This document shows, one piece after another, positions 1 to 8,762 of a stretch of DNA of 64,000 bases. A program made the translations under genes and the position numbers. The first letter of the stretch is position 1, and every line of letters starts with the position of its first letter. The DNA is from Vibrio artabrorum (GTDB lineage Bacteria > Pseudomonadota > Gammaproteobacteria > Enterobacterales > Vibrionaceae): positions 1,240,001-1,304,000 of the forward strand of contig NZ_AP025458.1 in the NCBI RefSeq assembly GCF_024347295.1. The letters are read 5' to 3'. The notes below the pieces were generated by a model, which saw only the letters and a list, made by a program, of their open reading frames with translations, was not told the origin of the DNA and did not search any database.

Positions 1-879
1 CAACAGGGTGTTGTTTGAATGCATGACCTGAGCGAAGCTATCTTTATCGAGCTTAATGACTTGCGCTTGAGTTAGAGTTATTGCTGTTGAAAAAGAAGGT
101 TCACCCGTTACGAATGACATCCCCCCGACAATGTTGCCTTTGGAGTGCCGAACGACCTCTCGCTGTTGCCCTAATTCGTCCTTTTTATAGAGTGCGACTT
201 CACCTTCAATGAGCAACCATAAAAAGCGATTGTCTTCACCTTCAACAGTCAGCAAATGTTCTGGTGAGTAATCTCGAATCGCTTTGGTTTTATCATCTTT
301 CGAGAAAACGTCTTGTAATGCTCTGACTACACGCTCTGCCAGAGCATGATCTGAAAGTTGATGGTAGTCGTGAATAAAGCCCGATTGGAACGAGTGAATT
401 TTTTGTTCGATGTGCGCTCTGAGCAGTCGCTGTTGATCCAATGTGTCGCTATAAGCCAACAAATTATCCGAGTCGTATTGGATCACAAAAGAGGTCAGTT
501 CTTTCTGCGCAGATTTGAACAGTACTTGATCTTGTACTGGCTTGGTAAGGCAATGATTAAGCCGTCCTTCGTTGACCGCAGTTAAAATGGAGTCAATGTC
601 TGATGAAGCACTGACTAATATCGTTCTTGCGATATTGCTATGGGGGAGCTGTTCAAGTTCAATCAGAAATTGTACACCATTAAATTCAGAATGGTGATGA
701 GAGATCACAAGAGCAACCGTTTGTTGATCATCGTGGATATCTTTTAATGCGTGATGTGCATCTTCGATGTTTTCGGCAGTATAAATGTCGAACACAGAAG
801 ACAAGGGAGCCAACTCCGATCGTATTCTTTCAATGCTAACCGGATTATTATCCAAACAAATAACAGCGTATTGATTCAC
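1..879 (-). CDS. Receiver-like plus cyclic-nucleotide-binding regulatory protein (3' end outside window)
   Basis: The minus-strand frame is open from a GTG at 879 to the window edge, giving 293 visible residues; AAGG lies 7 nt before the GTG. Residues ~1-120 resemble a response-regulator receiver fold: it opens QYAVICLDNNP, has a central VALVISHH strand, and carries a TKPV motif in the position of the conserved Lys-Pro. Residues ~190-293 resemble a cyclic-nucleotide-binding (CNMP) beta-roll, with LLIEGEVALYKK followed by GNIVGGMSFVTGE. The protein is still in the CNMP domain at the edge, so a further output domain such as a histidine kinase is possible but unseen. The canonical phospho-Asp position reads ISHHHSEF rather than a clear Asp, so classical phosphotransfer is doubtful. 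Cytoplasmic signalling role inferred. Confidence 0.75.
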   Translation of the reverse strand, partial: MNQYAVICLDNNPVSIERIRSELAPLSSVFDIYTAENIEDAHHALKDIHDDQQTVALVISHHHSEFNGVQFLIELEQLPHSNIARTILVSASSDIDSILTAVNEGRLNHCLTKPVQDQVLFKSAQKELTSFVIQYDSDNLLAYSDTLDQQRLLRAHIEQKIHSFQSGFIHDYHQLSDHALAERVVRALQDVFSKDDKTKAIRDYSPEHLLTVEGEDNRFLWLLIEGEVALYKKDELGQQREVVRHSKGNIVGGMSFVTGEPSFSTAITLTQAQVIKLDKDSFAQVMHSNNTLL

Positions 880-1062
880 GTCTTAACCTTAGTCGTAGCC
901 ACCTTTCTAGCTTATCAAGAAGTACCGTACAAGGATGAGAGCCAATCGGTAATTTGCTGAGTAAATTGAAGTATTGAGCAATAGACTGATTTAACTCAAT
1001 GTTCCTTGTTAGCCATTGATGGGTTAGACTAAAAATAACAGACCAGTGTAGAAAGAGAACTC

Positions 1063-2325
1063 ATGGAACAGTTAAGAAAAATTGGTGCAATCGGCGGAGC
1101 AATTTCATTGGTACTTTGTTGGCCGTTAGCGGTAGGGCAAATTGGGGAAAATGCCATTACTGATGGTATTGCCAAGCTCAATAATTCAAGTATCCAAGCT
1201 GAGATCGTGGAATACGATCGCGGTTACTTATCTTCAAATGTCAAAACCCGTCTAACGGTGACAGATGAAAACCTCAAAGAGCAACTTGCGCAGGACGGGA
1301 TGCCGACGGAGTTTGTTATCAACAGCGTGGTGAGTCATGGTTTGGTGAGCCTGAATGCGGTTTCGACACTTGAAAATAAAGACAGTGTTCCTGTGACGCT
1401 GACGACCAGTACTGAGTTAAATGGCAACACCGATTTCAACTTTGAGCTAAGCCAGTTTAATTACCAAGGCTCAGATCATAACAACACTTCGGTCTCTATC
1501 ACTAAGTCTCTGTTATCCGGACATGCCACAGTATTAGGACAGGTTGATTACACACTGTCAGTACCTTCTGTTCAAATTGACTTTGAAAACGGTGAAGAGG
1601 TGACACTGTCTAACCTAAAAGGTGTAGGTTCAGGGCAGCAAGCGAAAGGGTATTGGTTAGGCACACAAAACTTTACCATTGACCGTTTCTTGATATCTGA
1701 TTCAGCAATGCAACCGTTCGTGACCATTGAAAATTCTAAGTACGATTTTGAGTCACACCTTGATGAAACGACCAAGCGTTTGCGCAGTAATCTGAAATTA
1801 GATATCGCCAATATTGAGACCAACGAAGGTCAAGTGAACAACTTAAACGTCGATTTTGAAATATCAAAATTGGATAGCCAATCATTTGAGAAAATCGTTG
1901 AAATTTACCAATCAAATCCGGTTCTGAATCAAGAAGACGTTGCCGAGATGATTCCTTTTATCGATACCTTGTTTGCTAAAGGCTTTGAGCTTTCTATGAA
2001 TAATATTTCATTAGAGCTAGGTAAAGGACAGTTTGAATCTAAATGGATCGTGAGTGTCCCCGAAGGAACTGAAAAAATCAGTAGCAACCCTTCGCTGATC
2101 TTACCTGCGTTAACCGGTCATGTTCATTCGAGCTTCTCAAACGAGCTTGTTGAAGAGTATCCTTTCATACATGAAGGTATCGATGAATTGATCGTGATGG
2201 AAATGATCAAGGAAACGGAAAGTGGTTATGAAATCAATGCTGATTTAAAAGATGGAAATCTAGTGTTTGAAAGTGGACAAAAAATGCCATTAATGGCGCT
2301 TCTAATGTCTTCATTGGTTCAATAA
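1063..2325 (+). CDS. DUF945 (YdgA-like) family protein
   Basis: The 420-residue product starts with a hydrophobic segment (residues ~7-26, IGAIGGAISLVLCWPLAVG) that looks like a signal anchor. A long beta-rich region without cysteines follows. The motif EIVEYDRGYLSSNVKTRL near residue 47 is typical of DUF945/YdgA proteins, which are membrane-anchored periplasmic proteins of unknown biochemical role. The start is supported by GAGA 5 nt upstream. It stands alone, with a strong terminator at 2393 after its stop and serC next on the same strand. Family assignment rests on the N-terminal motif and overall architecture; no function is claimed. Confidence 0.8.
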   Translation: MEQLRKIGAIGGAISLVLCWPLAVGQIGENAITDGIAKLNNSSIQAEIVEYDRGYLSSNVKTRLTVTDENLKEQLAQDGMPTEFVINSVVSHGLVSLNAVSTLENKDSVPVTLTTSTELNGNTDFNFELSQFNYQGSDHNNTSVSITKSLLSGHATVLGQVDYTLSVPSVQIDFENGEEVTLSNLKGVGSGQQAKGYWLGTQNFTIDRFLISDSAMQPFVTIENSKYDFESHLDETTKRLRSNLKLDIANIETNEGQVNNLNVDFEISKLDSQSFEKIVEIYQSNPVLNQEDVAEMIPFIDTLFAKGFELSMNNISLELGKGQFESKWIVSVPEGTEKISSNPSLILPALTGHVHSSFSNELVEEYPFIHEGIDELIVMEMIKETESGYEINADLKDGNLVFESGQKMPLMALLMSSLVQ

Positions 2326-2390
2326 AAAGAGTTGGGTTTAATATGGATAGAGGGATCTAACCGGTTAAGCTAAACATTTTATAGGGTACG

Positions 2391-2427
2391 AAACAAAAGA
2401 GGTCTTAAGACCTCTTTTGTTGTTTTT
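2391..2427 (+). terminator. Rho-independent terminator between DUF945 gene and serC
   Basis: Perfect inverted repeat ACAAAAGAGGTC / GACCTCTTTTGT (2393-2420, 4-nt loop) followed by TGTTTTT. It sits just upstream of the serC ribosome binding site, so the serC promoter either overlaps it or serC depends on readthrough. Confidence 0.8.
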
Positions 2428-2487
2428 ATGTTGGTTAAAACATGGTATTACTTGCATGGTTATTATTTAGCAGGAGCAATTATCCCC

Positions 2488-3582
2488 ATGGAACTTACAT
2501 TAGATAACGTATTCAATTTTAGTGCTGGCCCAGCGGCACTACCTAAACCGGTGATGAAACAAGCACAACTTGACTTCATTAATTGGAATGGTTTAGGGAC
2601 TTCCGTTATGGAAATCAGTCATCGCAGCAAAGAGTTTATTCAAGTTGCTGATGAGTCTGAACAAGACCTACGTGATCTTCTGAACATCCCAGACAACTAT
2701 AAAGTTCTTTTCTGTCAGGGGGGCGCTCGTGCTCAATTCGCAGCTGTACCTCTAAACCTTCTTGGTGATGCAAAGAAGGCGACTTATATCGATGCGGGTT
2801 ACTGGGCTGAAAGCGCAGTAACAGAGGCAAAAAAATACTGCGAAATCGATGTGTTCAACGCGAAAACGTTGGTTGATGGTAAGGCGGCGGTTGTCCCAGT
2901 TAAAGATTGGAAAATCGATCCAGAAGCGGCGTACGTTCACTTTTGTCCGAATGAAACCATTGATGGTATTGAGATCAGTGAGCTACCGCAGACCGATAAG
3001 CCCATCGTCGCTGACATGTCGTCTAACATCTTATCTCGTAAGATTGATGTGTCTCAATATGGAGTTATCTACGCGGGAGCTCAAAAAAATATTGGCCCAG
3101 CGGGGCTCTGTATAGCCATCGTACGTGACGATCTACTCGATCTTGCAAATGAAGTATTGCCTAGCGTTTTGAATTACAAAGTGCTTGCTGAAAAAGACTC
3201 TATGTTCAATACGCCGCCGACTTATGCTTGGTATTTATCAGGCCTTGTGTTCAAGTGGTTAAAATCTGAAGGCGGTGTTGAAGCCATTGAATTGGTGAAT
3301 AAAGAGAAAGCGGCCTTACTTTACAATGCGATTGATGGCTCTACTTTCTATAAGAACGACGTTCACGCCGCGAACCGTTCAAGAATGAATGTCCCGTTCC
3401 AACTCGCGAAGCCTGAACTAGATGGTAAGTTCTTAGAATTGGCTGACGCTGCGGGTTTGAAATCGTTAAAAGGTCATAGAGCTGTCGGTGGAATGAGAGC
3501 GTCACTTTACAACGCTATGTCTCTGGAAGGGGTGCAAGCACTAGTCCGCTTTATGAAAGATTTTGAAGCGAAATACGCTTAA
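2488..3582 (+). CDS. serC: Phosphoserine aminotransferase SerC
   Basis: The 364-residue PLP enzyme converts 3-phosphohydroxypyruvate plus glutamate to phosphoserine in serine synthesis, and also acts in the pyridoxal phosphate pathway. The sequence shows the family N-terminus [13 protein letters not shown], the PLP-lysine motif [12 protein letters not shown], and the C-terminal motif [16 protein letters not shown]. The ATG at 2488 is chosen because AGGAG precedes it at suitable spacing and it gives the usual family length. An upstream in-frame ATG at 2428 would add 20 residues and falls next to the terminator hairpin. It is flanked by terminators on both sides, so it is probably monocistronic. 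Confidence 0.96.
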   Translation: MELTLDNVFNFSAGPAALPKPVMKQAQLDFINWNGLGTSVMEISHRSKEFIQVADESEQDLRDLLNIPDNYKVLFCQGGARAQFAAVPLNLLGDAKKATYIDAGYWAESAVTEAKKYCEIDVFNAKTLVDGKAAVVPVKDWKIDPEAAYVHFCPNETIDGIEISELPQTDKPIVADMSSNILSRKIDVSQYGVIYAGAQKNIGPAGLCIAIVRDDLLDLANEVLPSVLNYKVLAEKDSMFNTPPTYAWYLSGLVFKWLKSEGGVEAIELVNKEKAALLYNAIDGSTFYKNDVHAANRSRMNVPFQLAKPELDGKFLELADAAGLKSLKGHRAVGGMRASLYNAMSLEGVQALVRFMKDFEAKYA

Positions 3583-3601
3583 TTGATTAGAATGAAAGAA
3601 T

Positions 3602-3629
3602 AAAAAATGCCGCAGATGCGGCATTTTTT
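3602..3629. terminator. Bidirectional terminator between serC and the exonuclease gene
   Basis: Inverted repeat AAAAAATGCCGC / GCGGCATTTTTT with a 4-nt loop. The A-run and T-run on the two sides serve the two convergent genes. Confidence 0.88.
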
Positions 3630-3699
3630 ATAACAACAAAGCGTGTTTTTTTAGATTTGTACTCAAGCGTTTGAGCACCCATGAGAAATTAGCTAATTC

Positions 3700-4416
3700 T
3701 TAAAGCCAGAAATCTTTTAAAGGCATGTCACCATTATAATGATGAGCAATCTGCGCTTGGAGCAGTTCAGCGGTTGCAATTGCATCTGTCAGCGCATGGT
3801 GTGGCGTGTAGTCGGGTAAGTGATACCGACGGCGACTCTGGCCCAGCCTTACTGAAGCTGGTTTCTTACCTTTGAGCTTATTCCAAAAGCCGCCAGCCAA
3901 TTTATGTTGAATTTGGGATTCAATTTCTAGCGTATCTAACACCGGAAATTCAATACCTTCACCGAGTCTTACTTTTAATGCATTGTTTAAAAAATCCCGC
4001 TCAATGCGTCGGTAGTGAACCACGGGAATATGCCCGGCCATTGCATCTAAAATTTCTTCGAGTACTTCGCTGAGATCGGGCGCATCAATGATGTCATTAT
4101 GGGTGATTCCGTGGATGACTACCGATTCTTCCTTCAACTTTTGCTTAGGTCTCAGTGTCCAATGCCTAGCTTGTCGTAGATAAATACGATTGAGTGTGAA
4201 AGGCACCAAGCCGATAGTAATGATGCCATCTTTGGCTGGATTTAAGCCGGTGGTTTCAAAATCGACCGCTAAAAAGCGCACTTCCGATAGAGGCGTCTCT
4301 GGTTCGGGAAGTGGTTCACTATAGAAATTTTTTAATCGTTCGTCCTTCGAACGCTCCAATTTTTGCTGAAATTTATAAGGCCAGTCAACCGCAGGAGTGC
4401 GAAATAGTTTATTCAT
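3700..4416 (-). CDS. DEDDh 3'-5' exonuclease (DNA polymerase III epsilon-like)
   Basis: The 238-residue protein contains an RNase T/DnaQ-type exonuclease domain. Motif ExoI is VDFETTG (Asp52, Glu54) and ExoIII is HALTDAIAT (His207, Asp211), so the DEDDh metal-binding set appears intact. A basic N-terminal extension of ~45 residues precedes the domain. Its start lies only 5 nt downstream of the stop of the CNMP/CBS/DUF294 gene, so the two are probably co-transcribed. In many gammaproteobacteria a DUF294 protein and such an exonuclease are neighbours, which suggests a shared nucleotide-related role, but the substrate is unknown. It is not the replicative DnaQ subunit, whose gene usually neighbours rnhA. 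Confidence 0.88.
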   Translation of the reverse strand: MNKLFRTPAVDWPYKFQQKLERSKDERLKNFYSEPLPEPETPLSEVRFLAVDFETTGLNPAKDGIITIGLVPFTLNRIYLRQARHWTLRPKQKLKEESVVIHGITHNDIIDAPDLSEVLEEILDAMAGHIPVVHYRRIERDFLNNALKVRLGEGIEFPVLDTLEIESQIQHKLAGGFWNKLKGKKPASVRLGQSRRRYHLPDYTPHHALTDAIATAELLQAQIAHHYNGDMPLKDFWL

Positions 4417-4421
4417 AGCGC

Positions 4422-6311
4422 CTACTTAAACTTATTGCTAGCTTGATAACGGAACTTAAGGAAGTTTTGCGCATTACTTAAGATTTGGAATGCATCCTTT
4501 AGGTTACGACGTTCAAAATCTGACAGGTTTTCCGGTTCAATGTTGTTATCAGGCTCGGCATTATCATCAACGTCGTTTGCTTGGTGACGGATACGAACCA
4601 GAGAGATAAACTCCATCGCATCTTTGAGATCTTGCGCTCGGCCTTTTGGTAGAATACCTGCATCGATAATGTCATCTAAGCGTTCAAATGAGTTCTTAGA
4701 GCGAGAGCCTACCGCGAGAGCGTGAACACGAATCAAATCGGCCAGTGGCGCAGTACCACGACGCTTAAGGTTGATTGAGTTATTATGGCGACCATCTTTC
4801 TCCATTACGAAATCTTTGAAGAAACCGAGCGGCGGTGTGCGGTTGAGCGCGTTACGCGCCAGACACGCTAAGAAGCGGTTGTTCTTACGGGCGCGTCGAA
4901 CAATAAAGCTGTTTAATTGTTCCGCCCATTTCAAACGGCCATAAACACCATCTAAGTCGAAGAAGATTGAAGCATTCAACAGCGCTTTCGGGTTTGGATC
5001 ATCAATCCAATCGGCAAAGCACTCTTCCCATTGGCGACGAGTCATACGCCACGTTGGGTTGGTTGCCATGATGTCACCAGTACAGTACACATAGCCACAC
5101 TGATCTAAGCCGTCACAAATGAAGGTCGACAGCTCTTCAAAGTACTTACCGTGCTTATTTTCGTCATAGGTATCATCAAGAATAATCGCGTTATCTTGGT
5201 CAGTAACCAGCAACTGCTCATCACGCCCCATAGAGCCAAGAGCGAGGAAACAATAAGGAATAGGAGCCTTGCCCAATTTCTCTTCGCCCAACTCGATAAT
5301 ACGTTGTTTAAAGCTGCGGCCAATTACCGACATCGCGGTACCTACCATGTGGGCATTAGCATCTTCGTTAACCAAGCGCACAAAGCTGTCTTTCACTTGC
5401 TCGGAAAGTACCTTCAGATCGTCGATACTATGTTGCTGGAAAATACTGCTTACCAATAACAGTGAGTTTTGAGACTCGTAGCGAACAATATCGGTCGCTT
5501 CGATAATGCCGATGGGCTTCTTATCTTTAAGTACCGGTAAGTGGTGGGCGTTATAACGGAGCATGGTCATCATGGCTTCGTAAACGTAGGCGTTGTGGTC
5601 GAGTGAGATAACCTCTGGTGTCATCACGCTGGATACTTCATCCGATGGGTCGAGACCTTCGGCGAGTACGCGCGTACATAAATCTCGGTCGGTAATGATG
5701 CCAATCACTGGCGTTGAGTCATCTTCATCATCTTCAACGATATCTGAGTCGATGATCAGTAAAGAGGAAACATTATCTTGTGCCATCATGGTGGCAGCTT
5801 GCTGAATGGTGCACGTTTTTTCGATCATTGGCGCTTCGCTGGTTAACAGCGTTTTGACTTTGGATGTTGTTAGGTCGTTAGCGTCGTTGCTGTCTGAATT
5901 GGCTTGGCGTAGTCGCGCGTTATCTTCTACTTCTACGAAATCGGCAAAGGAGTCGTAGTTGTCGTAGAGCTCTTGGAAAATAGGCTCAGGAATGCAATAG
6001 AGCAGGGTGTCTTCCGTCGCTTTCACTGGGAAGCGAACCTTGTTGTTGGTCAGTAGACCCATTTGACCGAACAAGTGGCCTTCATCAAGGCGGTTATAGA
6101 GTTCGCCTTTACGACGGTAGACTTCTACTTCGCCACTTCTAACGATGTATAAATCATGAATTTGATCACCAAAGTGAATGATAGGGGTATCTTGGCGGTA
6201 ATAAGAAATTTCCACGCTACTGGTCACTTTTGCCAACATCTCCTCTGGGAGTTCAGTGAAAGGGGGGTATTGTGCCAGAAAGTTTTGAATCTCTAATAAC
6301 TCAGCATCCAT
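4422..6311 (-). CDS. CNMP-CBS-CBS-DUF294 nucleotidyltransferase-like signalling protein
   Basis: About 629 residues with four modules in order. A cyclic-nucleotide-binding beta-roll spans ~10-125 and a CBS pair ~150-285 (GIITDRDLCTRVL; VLKDKKPIGIIEATDIV). A DUF294 putative nucleotidyltransferase follows, with LGSMGRDEQLLVTDQDNA at ~355, which matches the GSxxRxEq-xTDqD signature. The DUF294 C-terminal helical domain closes the protein. It is cytoplasmic, with no membrane segment. The ATG at 6311 is preferred because GGA lies 8 nt upstream; an in-frame ATG at 6320 would add three residues. It heads a two-gene operon with the exonuclease. Ligand and target are unknown; family members are thought to sense nucleotides. 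Confidence 0.9.
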   Translation of the reverse strand: MDAELLEIQNFLAQYPPFTELPEEMLAKVTSSVEISYYRQDTPIIHFGDQIHDLYIVRSGEVEVYRRKGELYNRLDEGHLFGQMGLLTNNKVRFPVKATEDTLLYCIPEPIFQELYDNYDSFADFVEVEDNARLRQANSDSNDANDLTTSKVKTLLTSEAPMIEKTCTIQQAATMMAQDNVSSLLIIDSDIVEDDEDDSTPVIGIITDRDLCTRVLAEGLDPSDEVSSVMTPEVISLDHNAYVYEAMMTMLRYNAHHLPVLKDKKPIGIIEATDIVRYESQNSLLLVSSIFQQHSIDDLKVLSEQVKDSFVRLVNEDANAHMVGTAMSVIGRSFKQRIIELGEEKLGKAPIPYCFLALGSMGRDEQLLVTDQDNAIILDDTYDENKHGKYFEELSTFICDGLDQCGYVYCTGDIMATNPTWRMTRRQWEECFADWIDDPNPKALLNASIFFDLDGVYGRLKWAEQLNSFIVRRARKNNRFLACLARNALNRTPPLGFFKDFVMEKDGRHNNSINLKRRGTAPLADLIRVHALAVGSRSKNSFERLDDIIDAGILPKGRAQDLKDAMEFISLVRIRHQANDVDDNAEPDNNIEPENLSDFERRNLKDAFQILSNAQNFLKFRYQASNKFK

Positions 6312-6460
6312 AATGATCATCCATTGGTTTGTATGATTTCATGGTACAACATTTGATAATAATTTGCCGTCACAAATCAATCTGTGAGCTAAAACCTTTT
6401 TAAAGTCTTATGGATAGACTAACCTTTCAATTAAGGGAGTGATGGTTTGAGGGGGATAAA

Positions 6461-7105
6461 ATGTCGAAGTGGAAGCTGAGTTTTGTATCTGCGGTTTTTC
6501 TGTTTTCTCCAAGTTTGTGGGCTGAGGAGCACCGTATGGATGTTCTTGATTATGACCATATATATGCCACCGCTCATTCGGGCAGTTTAAATGAAGATGC
6601 GGGTGGAAATAGCAATGCATCATCATTTGGATTGGGGGGGAGTTATACCATAAACGACGATTGGTTGTTGTTAGGCGACTACAGTGCACGTTTTATTCAC
6701 CCAGATGAGAGTACCACTCGAATCGATACACTAATGGCGGGCGCTGGCTATCGTTATGGTATTAAGAAAGACTTGGATATTGTGGCTTCTTATCTGCTCG
6801 GTATGACTAAAGGCGAGGTCGAGGTTAATCGTACTAATGAAACCTTAGAGTCGGACACGCAATTTGTTCAAGGTCTGAAAGCCGAACTCAACTATGGCTT
6901 TGCGAAACGTTGGATTGCCAACGGGAGTGTGCAACTCAACCGAAGTGATCTGTTTGATGAAGAGATCTATCACTTAGGTTTACGCTATCTCGTGACCAAC
7001 AAGTTTGCGATTGGTGGATCATACCAACATCGAGATGGTGAGAGCAGCAAAGGGGTGAGTGAAAGAACCAATGAGCTAGGTGTTGAGTTCTTCCTAGAAT
7101 ACTGA
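6461..7105 (+). CDS. Small outer-membrane beta-barrel protein
   Basis: The 214-residue product has a clear signal peptide (MSKWKLSFVSAVFLFSPSLWA, cleavage after the second Ala near residue 21). The mature part is built of amphipathic alternating strands with glycine-aromatic turns (GLGGSYTINDDWLLLGDYS, AGAGYRYGIKK). It ends in FFLEY, a C-terminal aromatic as expected for a BamA-recognised barrel. The estimated 8 strands would make it an OmpA-barrel-sized protein. A strong GAGGGGG precedes the ATG. It is divergent from the CNMP/CBS gene. No homologue is recognised by name, so transport or adhesion roles remain open. Confidence 0.8.
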   Translation: MSKWKLSFVSAVFLFSPSLWAEEHRMDVLDYDHIYATAHSGSLNEDAGGNSNASSFGLGGSYTINDDWLLLGDYSARFIHPDESTTRIDTLMAGAGYRYGIKKDLDIVASYLLGMTKGEVEVNRTNETLESDTQFVQGLKAELNYGFAKRWIANGSVQLNRSDLFDEEIYHLGLRYLVTNKFAIGGSYQHRDGESSKGVSERTNELGVEFFLEY

Positions 7106-7141
7106 CTGACAAAGTATTTAAACCTGAACGTCGAGAGACAA

Positions 7142-7176
7142 AAAAGCCAGCGAGGTTGAAGTCGCTGGCTTTTGCA
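7142..7176. terminator. Bidirectional terminator between barrel gene and aspC
   Basis: AAAAGCCAGCGA / TCGCTGGCTTTT inverted repeat (7142-7153 and 7162-7173) lies between the convergent genes. Confidence 0.85.
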
Positions 7177-7213
7177 TTTCTATCGGTCTGCAAGTACAGG
7201 CTGCGCTTTACGA

Positions 7214-8404
7214 TTAAAGAACCGCTGCGATACCTTTACATAGAGGACCCATGTTTGACTTAGTCATGCCAGCTACGCTGATGCGGCCAGAACCAACAAT
7301 GTAGATAGCGAATTCGTCTTTCAGGCGAGTGACTTGCTCTTTGCTTAGGCCAGAGAAAGAGAACATGCCGTTTTGACGTTCGATGAAGGTGAAGTCTGCA
7401 TCAACACCTTCTGATTTCAGTGTTATTACGAACAGTTCTCGCATCTCTTGGATACGGTCGCGCATTTCTGCGACTTCAGCTTCCCATTCAGCACGTAGAT
7501 CCGCATCACCAAGGATGTGAGTTACGACAGCACTGCCGTGCGCTGGTGGGTTAGAGTAGATAGAGCGGATGATGCTCTTAACTTGAGAGAATGCTGTCGT
7601 TGCTACGTCTGCAGATTCTGCAACCAGAGTGAATGCACCCACACGCTCGTTGTACAAGCCAAAGTTCTTAGAGAATGAGCTAGCAACAAGGATCTCTTTG
7701 TTGTACTGAGCAAAAACGCGCAAGCCAGCTGCGTCTTCTTCAACGCCTTTTGCAAAACCTTGGTAAGCAAAATCGAATAGAGGAAGCAGTTTTTTCTCAG
7801 CAACCAACTTCGCTAACACTTCCCATTCATCGGCAGTTGGGTCGATACCTGTTGGGTTGTGGCAGCAGCCGTGAAGTAGCACGATATCGCCTTCAGAAGC
7901 TTTCTCTAGGTCAGCCACCATACCTGCGAAGTCTTTGTCTTTGGTTTCAGCGTTGTAGTAGCTGTATTGAGCCGTCTCGATGCCCGCCGCAGCGAAAACG
8001 CCATTGTGGTTAGCCCAAGTTGGATTACTGATCCAGATTTTTACGTCGCCCAGTTGGCGTTTGATGAATTCACCCGCTACGCGAAGTGCTCCTGTACCAC
8101 CTGGTGCTTGTGCTGTTTTTGCGCGTTGAGACGTAACGATCTCTGCGTCTGAACCGAAAAGAAGTTTCTGAACCGCTAGAGCGTATTCAGCGGTACCTTC
8201 AATGGTTAGGTAAGATTTGGTTTTTTCGTTTTCAAGAAGTGCAGCTTCTGCTTTCTTTACTGTTTTAAGTATAGGTGTTTGGCCATCTTCATTTTTATAG
8301 ATGCCAACACCAAGGTTGATCTTCTCTGAGCGAGAGTCATTTTTAAACTCTTCAGTAAGGCCGAGGATAGGGTCGGCGGGAGCCGCTAACACTTTTTCAA
8401 ACAT
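7214..8404 (-). CDS. aspC: Aspartate/aromatic aminotransferase
   Basis: The 396-residue class I PLP aminotransferase interconverts aspartate/2-oxoglutarate with oxaloacetate/glutamate and probably also accepts aromatic amino acids. It follows E. coli AspC along its length: [16 protein letters not shown] at the start, [29 protein letters not shown], the PLP-lysine motif [15 protein letters not shown], and [11 protein letters not shown] near the end. The start at 8404 matches the family length; an upstream in-frame ATG at 8422 would add six residues. AspC and TyrB are close relatives, so the symbol could be either. It is monocistronic, with a terminator at 7142. Confidence 0.93.
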   Translation of the reverse strand: MFEKVLAAPADPILGLTEEFKNDSRSEKINLGVGIYKNEDGQTPILKTVKKAEAALLENEKTKSYLTIEGTAEYALAVQKLLFGSDAEIVTSQRAKTAQAPGGTGALRVAGEFIKRQLGDVKIWISNPTWANHNGVFAAAGIETAQYSYYNAETKDKDFAGMVADLEKASEGDIVLLHGCCHNPTGIDPTADEWEVLAKLVAEKKLLPLFDFAYQGFAKGVEEDAAGLRVFAQYNKEILVASSFSKNFGLYNERVGAFTLVAESADVATTAFSQVKSIIRSIYSNPPAHGSAVVTHILGDADLRAEWEAEVAEMRDRIQEMRELFVITLKSEGVDADFTFIERQNGMFSFSGLSKEQVTRLKDEFAIYIVGSGRISVAGMTKSNMGPLCKGIAAVL

Positions 8405-8762
8405 AATTTTCATCCATGTCAATTGGGAGGGGAATATTGAATTCCCTCTTTTATACCTTTCAACGTGGCTCGGTACAACTGTAAATGGAGAGTAAATTTA
8501 GATAAATGACAGATATTTCTGAGTAGATGGCTGAAAGAGAAAAAAATTTAAGTTTCGTTGTCTAGGGGCCTTGGAATGACAACGCAAATTTGTTGAGTAT
8601 GTAATGTTAAGTGAGTCACAAAAATGATATGCAACTGATTATATATGGGGTGGTCAATCATGTGATGTGGGTTCCGAAATGGTTTTCTGACCAAATTGTA
8701 CTTAACTGAAGAATGCACAAGCAATGAATTTGGCTATGAGTATATTAATCAAGGAGTAGAGG
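8405..8762. other. Intergenic region between divergent aspC and VWA lipoprotein genes
   Basis: 358 bp carrying both promoters. An imperfect inverted repeat (GAGGG at 8427, CCCTC at 8444) lies in the aspC leader. A good ribosome binding site (AAGGAG) precedes the gene at 8763. No small ORF or recognisable operator is seen. Confidence 0.4.

Noticed and set aside
6408..6689. Minus-strand ORF overlapping the barrel gene start
   Set aside because: Low-complexity His/Pro-rich translation antisense to a gene with clear signal peptide and strong ribosome binding site.
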